Source: Candidatus Glassbacteria bacterium RIFCSPLOWO2_12_FULL_58_11 (GTDB lineage Bacteria > Gemmatimonadota > Glassbacteria > GWA2-58-10). Taken from it: a stretch of 16,536 nucleotides of DNA. The stretch's first letter is position 1. Every line of letters begins with the position of its first letter. Below the pieces are notes generated by a model that made no database searches, was not told the origin of the DNA, and saw only the letters and a program-made list of their open reading frames with translations. The translations under genes were made by a program, and so were the position numbers. The stretch spans positions 1-16,536 of the forward strand of contig MFIX01000010.1 of the NCBI GenBank assembly GCA_001780825.1, read 5' to 3'. This document shows, piece after piece, positions 7,225-14,199 of the stretch.

Positions 7225-8259
7225 ATGAATAAGACAATGTCCAGGATTGCCTTTTGCGCTTGCTTTATGACCCTGCTTTTCCAGGCATCCGCAATCAGCA
7301 GCAAAAACTTCCATAAAAGATTTCTCTCGGGTCCGGGACAAACTTTGACCTTTACGGGTGAACGCTGTCATCTCTGCCTGTCGGGTGCGGAAAGCGCTGA
7401 AATCCGGATCGAGGGGGAGTGCGGCAAGGACATCGAAAAGCACTACGATCTGTCTTTCGAGCAGAGTGGGGGGAACCTTGAAATCAGGGTCGAGGCGAAA
7501 CAGGAAAAGATCACCCGGACCATTCTTTTCGGTCTGATTAAAGTACGGGATGAAGCAGGGCTGGACCTTAATCCGGGACAATACCTTAATTTGACAGTCA
7601 GCGTGCCCGACAGCACCAACCTGTGTATCACGGGCCGGCGCGGGGATGTCCAGGTCCGGGAGATAAAAGGAGAAGTCGCGATCCATAATTCCCGGGGCGA
7701 GGTGGTCTGCGAGCGGATAACCGGCCCGCTGAACGTCTCCAATTCGCGGGGGGAAACGCGTCTGGAGAGTATCGAGGGGCGATTCACTGTCGAAAGCTCC
7801 CGGGGTCCGGTGCTGGTGTCCCATGCCTCGCCTGGTGGCTCGATCAGCAATTCCCGCGGCGACATCGCGGTGAAATCCGTGACCGGTGCGCTCGAGGCCT
7901 GCGGCACTCGGGGGAACATCACGGTTTCCGGGCTGGAAGGATCGATACGCGCCGAGGGCAGCCGGTGCAATATAGCAGTCGAGCTGATCCGGCCCCCGGC
8001 GCAAGAGTGTGAGGTGAATAATACCCGCGGAGACATCACTCTCTCTCTTCCGCGGGAGAGCGGCGCCTGGATCGAAGCCCATGCCTCGCGCGGCGAGGTG
8101 CAGACCGGGCTGCCGCTGCTGGTCCAGGGCTCGGTCAGTTCCGGCAATGCGCTCGAGGGCAAACTGGGCGAGGGCGGCCCGCGCCTCAGCCTGCAGACCA
8201 CGCGCGGCAATATCAGGATAGCGCCTCTAAATGGACAAATTAGCGACGTCCGGGAGTGA
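7225..8259 (+). CDS. Secreted DUF4097-type beta-solenoid protein, paralogue 2 (arginine ladder)
   Basis: 344 residues; the ATG at 7225 has GGAG 6 nt upstream and opens a signal peptide (MSRIAFCACFMTLLFQASA). The N-terminal segment (HKRFLSGPGQTLTF, KHYDLSFEQ) and C-terminal segment (LEGKLGEGGPRLSLQTTRGN) align with paralogue 1. In the solenoid (about residues 138-330) the ten turns read RRGD, SRGE, SRGE, SRGP, SRGD, TRGN, SRCN, TRGD, SRGE, TRGN. The first Gly of each TSGG is therefore Arg in all ten, and the residue after the second position is usually acidic or Asn. The mature part is also richer in cysteine (about eight) than its neighbours. A TTG at 7135 could extend the frame but would bury the signal peptide. 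Function unknown; ligand binding by a stacked Arg face is inference. Confidence 0.85.
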   Translation: MNKTMSRIAFCACFMTLLFQASAISSKNFHKRFLSGPGQTLTFTGERCHLCLSGAESAEIRIEGECGKDIEKHYDLSFEQSGGNLEIRVEAKQEKITRTILFGLIKVRDEAGLDLNPGQYLNLTVSVPDSTNLCITGRRGDVQVREIKGEVAIHNSRGEVVCERITGPLNVSNSRGETRLESIEGRFTVESSRGPVLVSHASPGGSISNSRGDIAVKSVTGALEACGTRGNITVSGLEGSIRAEGSRCNIAVELIRPPAQECEVNNTRGDITLSLPRESGAWIEAHASRGEVQTGLPLLVQGSVSSGNALEGKLGEGGPRLSLQTTRGNIRIAPLNGQISDVRE

Positions 8260-8297
8260 TCCGAAGCCGGATAAGCCTGACCTGACGGCGGACACGG

Positions 8298-8326
8298 TTG
8301 GCAAAGCAGGAGCCAGGGCTTATATT
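8298..8326 (+). promoter_or_regulatory. Sigma-70-like promoter of paralogue 3, apparently leaderless
   Basis: TTGGCA (8298-8303), a 17-nt spacer, then TATATT (8321-8326). The next five bases are AGCTC and then the ATG at 8332, so transcription would start at or next to the start codon. This fits the lack of a properly spaced Shine-Dalgarno for the gene. Confidence 0.5.
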
Positions 8327-8331
8327 AGCTC

Positions 8332-9171
8332 ATGACTCTTCAATCCCTCAAGCCGCCGCTGCTGATCCGGACCCTGCCAACCGGTCTCGGCATTCTGACC
8401 GCCTCTCTCGGACTCGCCACCGGGGCTTCCGGGAGCAAGGCCATGGAGAAAAGCTTTCCGGTGAGCGCCGGCGGGAGCTTGACCTTGATCTGCGAGTCGG
8501 GAGATATAATCGTGGAGGGCTCCTCCCGTGAGGATATCCGGCTGGTGATCCTCTCCAGTCAGGACCTGGAAAAAAATTTCAGTTTCGCGTTCAAACGGGA
8601 TGGGAACGCCTTACGCATCCTCTCGGCCAGAAAGTCAGGTGAATACAAGGCGGGAAGATACAACCTGGGTATGCAATTCAAGCTTTCGGTGCCGGATAAA
8701 TTGAACCTGGAGCTCGAAACCTCAAGCGGGCATATTGCGGTCAGCGCGCTGGAATGCCCGTCGGACAGCCTGCCGCTAAAGGCCAAAGCCACCGGCGGAG
8801 AAATCCGCCTGGAGCAGGTCCGGGCCCGGGCGGTTCTCAAGGCGGTCGGCGGCGATATCCGGGTCAAAGGCCTGACCGGACCGATCAGCGCCGAGACCTC
8901 CGGCGGAGAGATGCAGGTCGAGCTGGCCGAGAGCCCGCGCGTGGAGTGCAGCCTGCTGACCGGAGGCGGGAATATCTCCTTTTCCCTGCCCTCGGCCAGC
9001 GATGCGGATTTCACTGTAGAAACTTCCGGAGGGGCGGTGACCAGCGGACCGCCCCTGGAGCTGACCGCCGAACCGGGCAGTCCGGTTTTCACCGGCCGCC
9101 TGGGCGAGGGTGGAGTCAAAATCGGCTTGAAAGCGGCCGGGGGGAAAATTCGGATAAAGCCTTATCAATGA
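8332..9171 (+). CDS. DUF4097-type beta-solenoid protein, paralogue 3 (short)
   Basis: 279 residues from the ATG at 8332. The N-terminus (LLIRTLPTGLGILTASLG, then ATGASGSKA) is a less typical signal peptide. MEKSFPVSAGGSLTLICESG aligns with the start of mature paralogues 1 and 2, and FTGRLGEGGVKIGLKAAGGK with their C-termini. Only about seven turns are present (TSSGH, TGGE, VGGD, SGGE, TGGG, SGGA, AGGK); the GG pair is mostly kept and three turns follow it with Glu or Asp. It is shorter than its neighbours by roughly three to four rungs. An internal ATG at 8443 would lose the signal and is less likely. The gene probably has its own promoter. It ends 130 nt from a convergent threonine aldolase gene. 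Confidence 0.8.
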   Translation: MTLQSLKPPLLIRTLPTGLGILTASLGLATGASGSKAMEKSFPVSAGGSLTLICESGDIIVEGSSREDIRLVILSSQDLEKNFSFAFKRDGNALRILSARKSGEYKAGRYNLGMQFKLSVPDKLNLELETSSGHIAVSALECPSDSLPLKAKATGGEIRLEQVRARAVLKAVGGDIRVKGLTGPISAETSGGEMQVELAESPRVECSLLTGGGNISFSLPSASDADFTVETSGGAVTSGPPLELTAEPGSPVFTGRLGEGGVKIGLKAAGGKIRIKPYQ

Positions 9172-9184
9172 TAAAGATCGAATC

Positions 9185-9204
9185 GGGCACGGCATGCCAT
9201 GCCC
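9185..9204. terminator. Near-perfect 20-nt palindrome between convergent genes
   Basis: GGGCACGGCATGCCATGCCC pairs with itself with one mismatch and lies 14 nt after paralogue 3, before the convergent threonine aldolase stop. No T-run follows on either strand, so a terminator role is only a guess. Confidence 0.3.
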
Positions 9205-9300
9205 CTGCATGAAACGTAATTGGAAATTCTATGATTTAAACGGGTCAATAGCAGCATCCCTTCGTAAAAAACTTCCCTCCGGCTTCCTGCCGCAAATCGC

Positions 9301-10335
9301 TTATTTCACCGCCTCTGCGAAGGCATCGATGGCCCGGTCGATCTGCGCGCCCGTCGCATCCAGGTGGGTGACCAGCCGGGTCAGGTTCTCCCCCATCGGG
9401 TCCACCCGCACCCCCAGGCCGGCCAGCCTGCGGCAGAGCTCTTTGGCATCCGGGGCCGGATTTTTAGTGCGCACCATGAATATATTCGTTTCCACGGCAG
9501 CCGGGTCCACCTCCAGCCCGGGCATAGTGCAGAGCGCATTTGCCAGCTTGCGGGCATTGGCGTGGTCCTCGGCCAGGCGCTCGATGTTGTGCTCCAGGGC
9601 ATAAATACCGGCCGCGGCCAGGATACCGACCTGCCGCATTCCGCCGCCCAGCAGCTTGCGCAGCCGGTGGGCTTCCCGGATAAATTCTTTCGAGCCGGTT
9701 ACCAGCGAGCCGACCGGCGCCCCGAGACCCTTCGAAAGGCAGAACATCACGCAGTCGATACCCGCAGTCAGCCCGGCGGCGGGAATTCCCAGGGCCACCG
9801 CGGAGTTGAATATGCGCGCCCCATCAAGATGGACAGGCAGACCCCGCTTCTTAGCCAGAGCGATAACCGCTTTCAGCCGCTCGACCGGGAATATCCTTCC
9901 ACCCGCCACATTGGCCGTATTTTCGAGGCTGATACAGCCGGCCTGCGCCAGATAATAGATCGGCGGATGGATCGCCGCCTCGAGCTGCTCGGGCAGCGGA
10001 GCGCCCTGTGGGCCATCCACCAGCCGCGGCAGCAGGCCGAAAATCGCCGACATAGAGGCCATCTCGTAGTTGTAGACATGGCTCTGGCGGTCGCAGATAA
10101 CCTCGCTGCCCGGCCGGGCGAGCGCCCCCAGGCAGATCGCATTGCCCATCGAGCCGGTGGGCACGAACAGCGCGGCCTCCCGGCCCAACAGGTCCGCGGC
10201 CATCTCCTGAAGTCGGTTGACCGTGGGATCCTCCGCGTAAACGTCATCCCCCACCTCGGCCGCGGCCATTGCCTGGCGCATCGCCGCGCCGGGCCGGGTA
10301 ACCGTGTCGCTTCGCAAATCGATCATTTCCCGCAC
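9301..10335 (-). CDS. ltaE: Low-specificity L-threonine aldolase (PLP-dependent)
   Basis: 344 residues, the normal length. It cleaves L-threonine and L-allo-threonine to glycine and acetaldehyde in the cytoplasm. The fold-type I aldolase signatures are present: IDLRSDTVTRP at the N-terminus, GDDVYAEDPTVNRLQ (29-43), the His stacking on PLP (H86, in SHVYNYE), HLDGAR (169-174) and the Schiff-base lysine K202 in FCLSKGLGAPVGS. The start is GTG at 10335, directly after the upstream gene's TAG; GGAGG lies 6 nt before it, inside the last codons of that gene. An ATG at 10326 is poorly spaced. It forms a coupled pair with the DUF1848 gene. Confidence 0.93.
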   Translation of the reverse strand: MREMIDLRSDTVTRPGAAMRQAMAAAEVGDDVYAEDPTVNRLQEMAADLLGREAALFVPTGSMGNAICLGALARPGSEVICDRQSHVYNYEMASMSAIFGLLPRLVDGPQGAPLPEQLEAAIHPPIYYLAQAGCISLENTANVAGGRIFPVERLKAVIALAKKRGLPVHLDGARIFNSAVALGIPAAGLTAGIDCVMFCLSKGLGAPVGSLVTGSKEFIREAHRLRKLLGGGMRQVGILAAAGIYALEHNIERLAEDHANARKLANALCTMPGLEVDPAAVETNIFMVRTKNPAPDAKELCRRLAGLGVRVDPMGENLTRLVTHLDATGAQIDRAIDAFAEAVK

Positions 10336-11187
10336 CTAGGTCCTCCGTTCGACAATCGAGTTGGCATAACAATAGAGACAACCGCAACGGCAGGGCTGGT
10401 CCCGGTAGCTTCCCACATCCACGCTTTCGTGGCACAGGCAGCCCGCCGCTTTACGCTGGCCCGGGTCCTGCCTGAGGTCAAGGTCCAGGGCGTAAAGCTC
10501 GTTCAGCAGGCCGTGGTCGATGCAGCTTCCGGCCTCCAGGTTGGCGATCCCCGCCCCGGCCAGACCGGCCTCGCAGCAGGTCAGCAGGCGAATCCCGCAA
10601 TTCCCGGCGGTTCGCGCCATCCGGGAGGCAATTTCCTGCATTTCAAGCAGGCCGGGATAGCTGAAACTGAAATCCGGCAATAATTTTTCACGGGCGGCTA
10701 TCTTGCGGTAGGGGTCCATGAACGATACCGTGCAGGTTTTCAGTCCCAGCTCCGCGGCGAAACTAAGCAGCCGCTCGAAAGAACCCAGGTTGTTCCGTGT
10801 CTCGCCCGCGGTCCGGTAAAAAACGACCGGATCGAACCGCCAGCGCACGGCCCGCGGCCCATAGACCAGGGCCAGGGTTTTCATCTGCTCCAGACGGTCC
10901 TCCAGGGGCGGGACTCCCGGTTCGAGCAAGGGGTCCGGACTGTTGAGGGTAAAATTAAATACGGCGGACCAGCCTGACAACTCTTTCAATCGGCGAATCA
11001 GCGGGCCGAAATTCTTGGACCAGAAGACCAGGGCCGTGGAAGATTTTCCGGATACCCGGACTGTGTGGACCGCGTCGTTGAAAGGGTTTGTCAGCCGGAA
11101 GCGGCCCTTTCTCAAACAATTGATGAACCAGTCGAGATAGAAGGCGGGAATATCGGTGCGGCGGCTGGCGGAGATGACTGTTGCCAC
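10336..11187 (-). CDS. DUF1848 protein with C-terminal Fe-S-like cysteine cluster
   Basis: 283 residues from GTG at 11187 (GAGGG 8 nt upstream), giving the family's usual VISASRRTDIPAFY start. A TTG at 11202 would add five residues. The Cys cluster at about 249-275 (GCLCHES...C-R-C-G-C-LYCYAN) resembles the Fe-S motif at the N-terminus of radical SAM proteins, but it is placed at the C-terminus, as known for DUF1848. Other conserved pieces are FWSKNFGPLI, RWRFDPVVFYR and SFMDPYRK. No reaction is established for the family. Its stop codon abuts the threonine aldolase start with no gap, and the aldolase ribosome-binding site lies within its Glu-Arg-Arg-Thr codons, so the two are translated together. 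Confidence 0.87.
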   Translation of the reverse strand: MATVISASRRTDIPAFYLDWFINCLRKGRFRLTNPFNDAVHTVRVSGKSSTALVFWSKNFGPLIRRLKELSGWSAVFNFTLNSPDPLLEPGVPPLEDRLEQMKTLALVYGPRAVRWRFDPVVFYRTAGETRNNLGSFERLLSFAAELGLKTCTVSFMDPYRKIAAREKLLPDFSFSYPGLLEMQEIASRMARTAGNCGIRLLTCCEAGLAGAGIANLEAGSCIDHGLLNELYALDLDLRQDPGQRKAAGCLCHESVDVGSYRDQPCRCGCLYCYANSIVERRT

Positions 11188-11200
11188 GGGTAAAACCCTC

Positions 11201-11239
11201 AAAAGAAAAAATCGCTCCGGAAGGTTTCCGAAACGATTT
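11201..11239 (-). terminator. Intrinsic terminator of the small basic-protein gene
   Basis: On the minus strand AAATCG pairs with CGATTT, with an inner CGGAA/TTCCG stem and a 3-nt loop, followed by TTTTTTCTTTT. It lies about 70 nt past the stop at 11310 and just before the DUF1848 start, so it separates the two transcription units. Confidence 0.7.
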
Positions 11240-11309
11240 CTTGTAAATATCCCCGCCGGGGTATAAATTTGCCGGGAGCCGGGAGGCGCCTGCCGCCGGG
11301 CTGCGGGTG

Positions 11310-11750
11310 TCAGCGCCTGCCGATTGTCGAGCCGCGGCTCAGGCCGTGCATCGTGCGGTATTCATTGTAGGAAATGATCCGCTCCCGGTAACTGTAGGCC
11401 GATTTTCTGCCATAGCCGACCCGGCTTACCGTGCGCTGGGAGGCGGGCCGGTCTACCCGCAATTGGGAACCGCTGGTCCAGGGGCTGGCGGCGGGCCAGG
11501 CCGTGCGAGTTTTGATCCCAGAGGACTGGCAGAAACCGCCGCTGTTGATACCGCCGCGGACTCCCTCGTAACGGAAGCTTCGCTGGTCCGCGCTGAACCT
11601 CGACCAGTTGAAGTCATAGGAACGGTAAAGCCGGCCTGGAGTCTGAAGGGCATTACGCTCATCCGCGCGCGCTGCTTCGCCGCCCGACAGCAGGGCCAGG
11701 GCAACGAGAAGAACCAGCGCCTGAACCGGCAATTTTTTTCCGGAAAACAT
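11310..11750 (-). CDS. Small secreted basic protein, unknown function
   Basis: 146 residues. GGAGG stands 5 nt before the ATG at 11750. The N-terminus is a clean signal peptide (KKLPVQALVLLVALALLSGG, cleavage near ARA-DERN at about 29-30). The mature part of about 115 residues is rich in Arg, Ser and Tyr, strongly basic, with one Cys and no domain I recognise (YRSYDFNWSRF, YGRKSAYSYRERIISYNEYR). The ribosome-binding site, signal peptide and downstream terminator together support a real gene despite long antisense frames. It may bind polyanions or be an envelope component; both are guesses. Its start codon overlaps that of the divergent DUF5683 gene. Confidence 0.65.
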   Translation of the reverse strand: MFSGKKLPVQALVLLVALALLSGGEAARADERNALQTPGRLYRSYDFNWSRFSADQRSFRYEGVRGGINSGGFCQSSGIKTRTAWPAASPWTSGSQLRVDRPASQRTVSRVGYGRKSAYSYRERIISYNEYRTMHGLSRGSTIGRR

Positions 11751-12372
11751 GACTACCTCCTATTTTAACATACTTCACAGCCGCAGAAAGTCAAGAGGCG
11801 CTCCTTTTGCGCTCTCGCTCTGGCTTCTGTTCGCCCCGGCGGCTCCGCTGGGAGCCGCTGACAATAGTCCCGCTGCAAGTCCCGCCGCACAGGCCCCGGA
11901 CTCGCTGGCGCTGCCGCCCGGATTCATGGAGACAACGGCCGCGGATACCGCCTCGCGGGACAGCACGGTAAAATCTCCCGGAGGGGCGCTGCTGCGCAGC
12001 CTGGCCTTGCCGGGTTGGGGCCAGTTCTACACCGGCCACCGGATACGGGGCAGCCTGACCGCCGTGCTGGAAACCGCCTTTTTCTACGAATGCTGGCTGA
12101 AATTCCGCGACCGGAACCGCCTCAGCGACCGGCTGCACCGCCTCGAACGGGAAATGGGCAGCGACTGGCCGGTTTCCGACCCGGAACGAGTGGCGCTCAA
12201 CCAGCGCATAAAAAGCGTGCGCCAGAAAGGCGGCGATTACCTGGCTTACGGCCTGACCACGCTGATGCTGAGCCTGGTGGATTCCTATGTCAGCGCCCAT
12301 CTTTACCGTTTCGACCGTAACTTCAGAGTAATGGCCGCGCCCGCTGCGGTTTCGGTGGCTCTTCGCTTCTAA
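11749..12372 (+). CDS. DUF5683-domain membrane/envelope protein
   Basis: 207 residues from the ATG at 11749. Residues 18-37 form a signal-like hydrophobic segment (FALSLWLLFAPAAPLGAADN), followed by an Ala/Pro-rich linker. The DUF5683 signature begins at about 80 with GALLRSLALPGWGQFYTGHRIRG and continues with hydrophobic helices (TAVLETAFFYECWL; YGLTTLMLSLVDSYVSAHLY). A charged helix between them (RDRNRLSDRLHRLEREMG) may be exposed. DUF5683 proteins are common in Bacteroidetes/FCB genomes and have no known activity. There is no good Shine-Dalgarno before this ATG, and it overlaps the oppositely oriented start of the basic-protein gene, so the start is uncertain. Confidence 0.75.
   Translation: MTTSYFNILHSRRKSRGAPFALSLWLLFAPAAPLGAADNSPAASPAAQAPDSLALPPGFMETTAADTASRDSTVKSPGGALLRSLALPGWGQFYTGHRIRGSLTAVLETAFFYECWLKFRDRNRLSDRLHRLEREMGSDWPVSDPERVALNQRIKSVRQKGGDYLAYGLTTLMLSLVDSYVSAHLYRFDRNFRVMAAPAAVSVALRF
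11767..11794 (-). promoter_or_regulatory. Possible promoter of the basic-protein gene inside the DUF5683 gene
   Basis: On the minus strand TTGACT (11794-11789), a 16-nt spacer, then TATGTT (11772-11767). Transcription would start around 11760, almost at the GGAGG. It lies within the first codons of the divergent gene. Confidence 0.4.
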
Positions 12373-12566
12373 GCCCCGCCGGGTAAAATTTTCGGCAGGG
12401 AGCCTCCCGCCCCAAAGGTGTTTGTGGCATTAAAGTCAAATTTCCCTCTGCGGAAGGGGTGTCCGAGTAGCGTACAGCGGTTGTTTTTTTATGCTGCATT
12501 GGGCCCGTGAGCGGCGATTGGGTATTTGTGAACAAGAGTGGCTAATATCAATGATTGGAGGGAAAA

Positions 12567-12989
12567 ATGGCAAAAGCAAAAGTACGCTGGGTGGAAGGCA
12601 TGCAGTTTGTCGGAACGCCGCCCTCGAACCACGCGATAGTCCTGGACGGCTCGGAAAAAGCGGGCGCCGCGGACAGCGCTATCCATCCCGGAGAGCTGGT
12701 GCTGGTCGGGCTTGCCGGCTGCACGGGCATAGATGTGGTCTCGATCCTGAAAAAGATGCACATTGAATTCTCCGAGCTGGAGGTGCATGTGGATGCCGAG
12801 GCCGCCGAGGAGCATCCGCGGGGCTGGAAGAAAATCAAGGTGAGTTATCTGGCGGCAGGCAAGGATATTCCGGAGGAAAAGCTCAAGCACGCGATCGAGC
12901 TGAGCCAGGAAAAATATTGCTCGGTATCGGCTACGCTGCGCTGGCCGGTAGAGATAAGCTACGACTACCGGATCGAGAAGCGGGACTGA
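12567..12989 (+). CDS. OsmC/Ohr-family protein
   Basis: 140 residues; GGAGGG precedes the ATG at 12567 at short spacing, so the TTG at 12555 is not needed. The OsmC-fold features are the two redox cysteines: C52 in LVGLAGCTGIDVVSILKKM and C118 in SQEKYCSVSATL. The family includes thiol-dependent peroxidases acting on organic hydroperoxides. Its lack of the Ohr-specific N-terminal pattern and its short length place it in the general YhfA/OsmC-like group, where the true substrate is unclear. Cytoplasmic. Convergent with the metallophosphoesterase gene, 26 nt between stops. Confidence 0.88.
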   Translation: MAKAKVRWVEGMQFVGTPPSNHAIVLDGSEKAGAADSAIHPGELVLVGLAGCTGIDVVSILKKMHIEFSELEVHVDAEAAEEHPRGWKKIKVSYLAAGKDIPEEKLKHAIELSQEKYCSVSATLRWPVEISYDYRIEKRD

Positions 12990-13015
12990 ACGGGCCGCGC
13001 GCCCCGAAAGGCGGA

Positions 13016-13840
13016 TCAGCAGGTGCGTTCCATTTCCAGGGTTTCCAGATCGATTACCACGCTGACACATTCGGCACCCGAGAGCTGGCCTGGCTGGACG
13101 CAGGCCGTCCCGCCGATACGCGAGCGCCAGCGGCCCCCGGCGAACGGCGACTCGTGGATATGGCCGTGAAGCGATAGCCGGGCCGGGTGGGCGGCAAGAA
13201 AATTCGCTACCGCCCGCGAGCCGACATCCGTGCCCGAAGCGATAATTCCCTGGCCCACTCCATAGGGTGGCTGGTGAAGGACATAGACCGTTTTATCCGG
13301 CTCGCCTGCCGCGGGGAGCGCCGCGAGGTGCTCCTCCAGGCTGGGCAGTCCATCTGCCCGCCGCGGCCAGTCGGCGACCGGGTGGATTCCGCGGCTGTCC
13401 GAAACCAACGCCGGGCCGCGGGCCGGGTGAGCGTTCTCTTCGCGCGTGTCTCTCAGGCAGCGGTCCTTGAGAGAAAACGGCCCATCGGTGGTCATCGCTG
13501 AGCCGATAAACGTATAGCCGTCGAGAGTCGCGCCGCTCTCCAGCAGGGAATGCGCGTGAGGGTGCTCGCCCATGACCCGTTGAAAAAGCGCATCGTGGCC
13601 TTTGAGGTCCATGTTCCCCAGGGTCGCCAGAAAGGCGAGGCCGCTCTTTCGGCAGCGCTCGAGGTATTCCGGTAGATAATTCTTCAGGAATTCGCGCTGC
13701 ACCGCGAACAGGTCGCTGCCTAAAGGGTACAGGTCCCCGCCGTTGACTATCGCCTCGACCCGGCTTTTCAGCGCCCGCTCGAGCGCAATCTCATAGGCGT
13801 CTCTGCGGCCGTGAAGGTCGGTGACATATAGTATTTTCAT
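13016..13840 (-). CDS. Calcineurin-like metallophosphoesterase
   Basis: 274 residues from the ATG at 13840 (AGGG 8 nt upstream); the open frame extends to 14044 but that extension lacks family similarity. The metal ligands are in place: D8 and H10 (VTDLHG), D36 (NGGDLYP), N76 (LGNMD, replacing the common GNHD), H189 (VLHQPPYG), and H225/H227 in LHGHIHE. It is a dinuclear metal phosphohydrolase; substrate unknown. The insertion at about 120-165 (FSLKDRCLRDTREENAHP...) and the presence of HQPP are typical of a subgroup of bacterial phosphoesterases. Cytoplasmic, monocistronic as far as can be seen. Confidence 0.9.
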   Translation of the reverse strand: MKILYVTDLHGRRDAYEIALERALKSRVEAIVNGGDLYPLGSDLFAVQREFLKNYLPEYLERCRKSGLAFLATLGNMDLKGHDALFQRVMGEHPHAHSLLESGATLDGYTFIGSAMTTDGPFSLKDRCLRDTREENAHPARGPALVSDSRGIHPVADWPRRADGLPSLEEHLAALPAAGEPDKTVYVLHQPPYGVGQGIIASGTDVGSRAVANFLAAHPARLSLHGHIHESPFAGGRWRSRIGGTACVQPGQLSGAECVSVVIDLETLEMERTC

Positions 13841-14199
13841 GCGTATTTCCCTGTTATTTGCCGGGTCCTCGAAATTTATTAACTGGCCGCGCTGAGGGCA
13901 ATCCGTTTGCTTTGTTTCCGGACGCGGCCCTGAGCTGCGTGCAGAGAAACGCCAGGCTGAATCGCCCGCGGGAAATGTGGCGGAGGCCGGTATTTTATCG
14001 GCCGGAAGTTGCGAAATCGCTTGAAATCGGCCCCGGAAGCCCATCCGGCGGAGGAAAAATTAAACCGGAGACATTGAAAAGTCGATATTAATTTTGTTCG
14101 AACGGCTATTACGGAATAACTTGCCTTTTTCGTCGAGAAAGGGCTAAATTGAGGCATGCAAATGAAATTCAAACCGGAATTGCCTCAGCGGAGATCTGA
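13841..14199. other. Divergent intergenic region
   Basis: 359 nt between the divergent metallophosphoesterase and helical-protein genes. No gene is seen. The plus-strand end holds a likely promoter at 14121-14149. A small inverted repeat (CCGG...CCGG around TATTTTATCGG, near 13987-14003) is the only other structure noticed. Confidence 0.6.
14121..14149 (+). promoter_or_regulatory. Sigma-70-like promoter of the 490-residue protein gene
   Basis: TTGCCT (14121-14126), a 17-nt spacer, CTAAAT (14144-14149), about 50 nt before the ATG at 14200, which has GGAG with 6-nt spacing. Confidence 0.45.

Noticed and set aside
7159..8082. 307-codon and overlapping 255-codon minus-strand frames
   Set aside because: They are antisense to solenoid paralogue 2 and caused by its GC-rich periodic codons.
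9364..10683. 439-codon plus-strand open frame
   Set aside because: It spans antisense across both the threonine aldolase and DUF1848 genes, which have catalytic motifs; no start signal or family match.
12451..12470. GGTGTCCGAGT shared with the tRNA-Ser 5' end
   Set aside because: Only 11 nt match; the rest of a tRNA is absent and the following T-run is unrelated.
13841..14044. Longer N-terminus for the metallophosphoesterase
   Set aside because: The family start MKILYVTDLHG at 13840 has its own ribosome-binding site; the extension looks non-coding.
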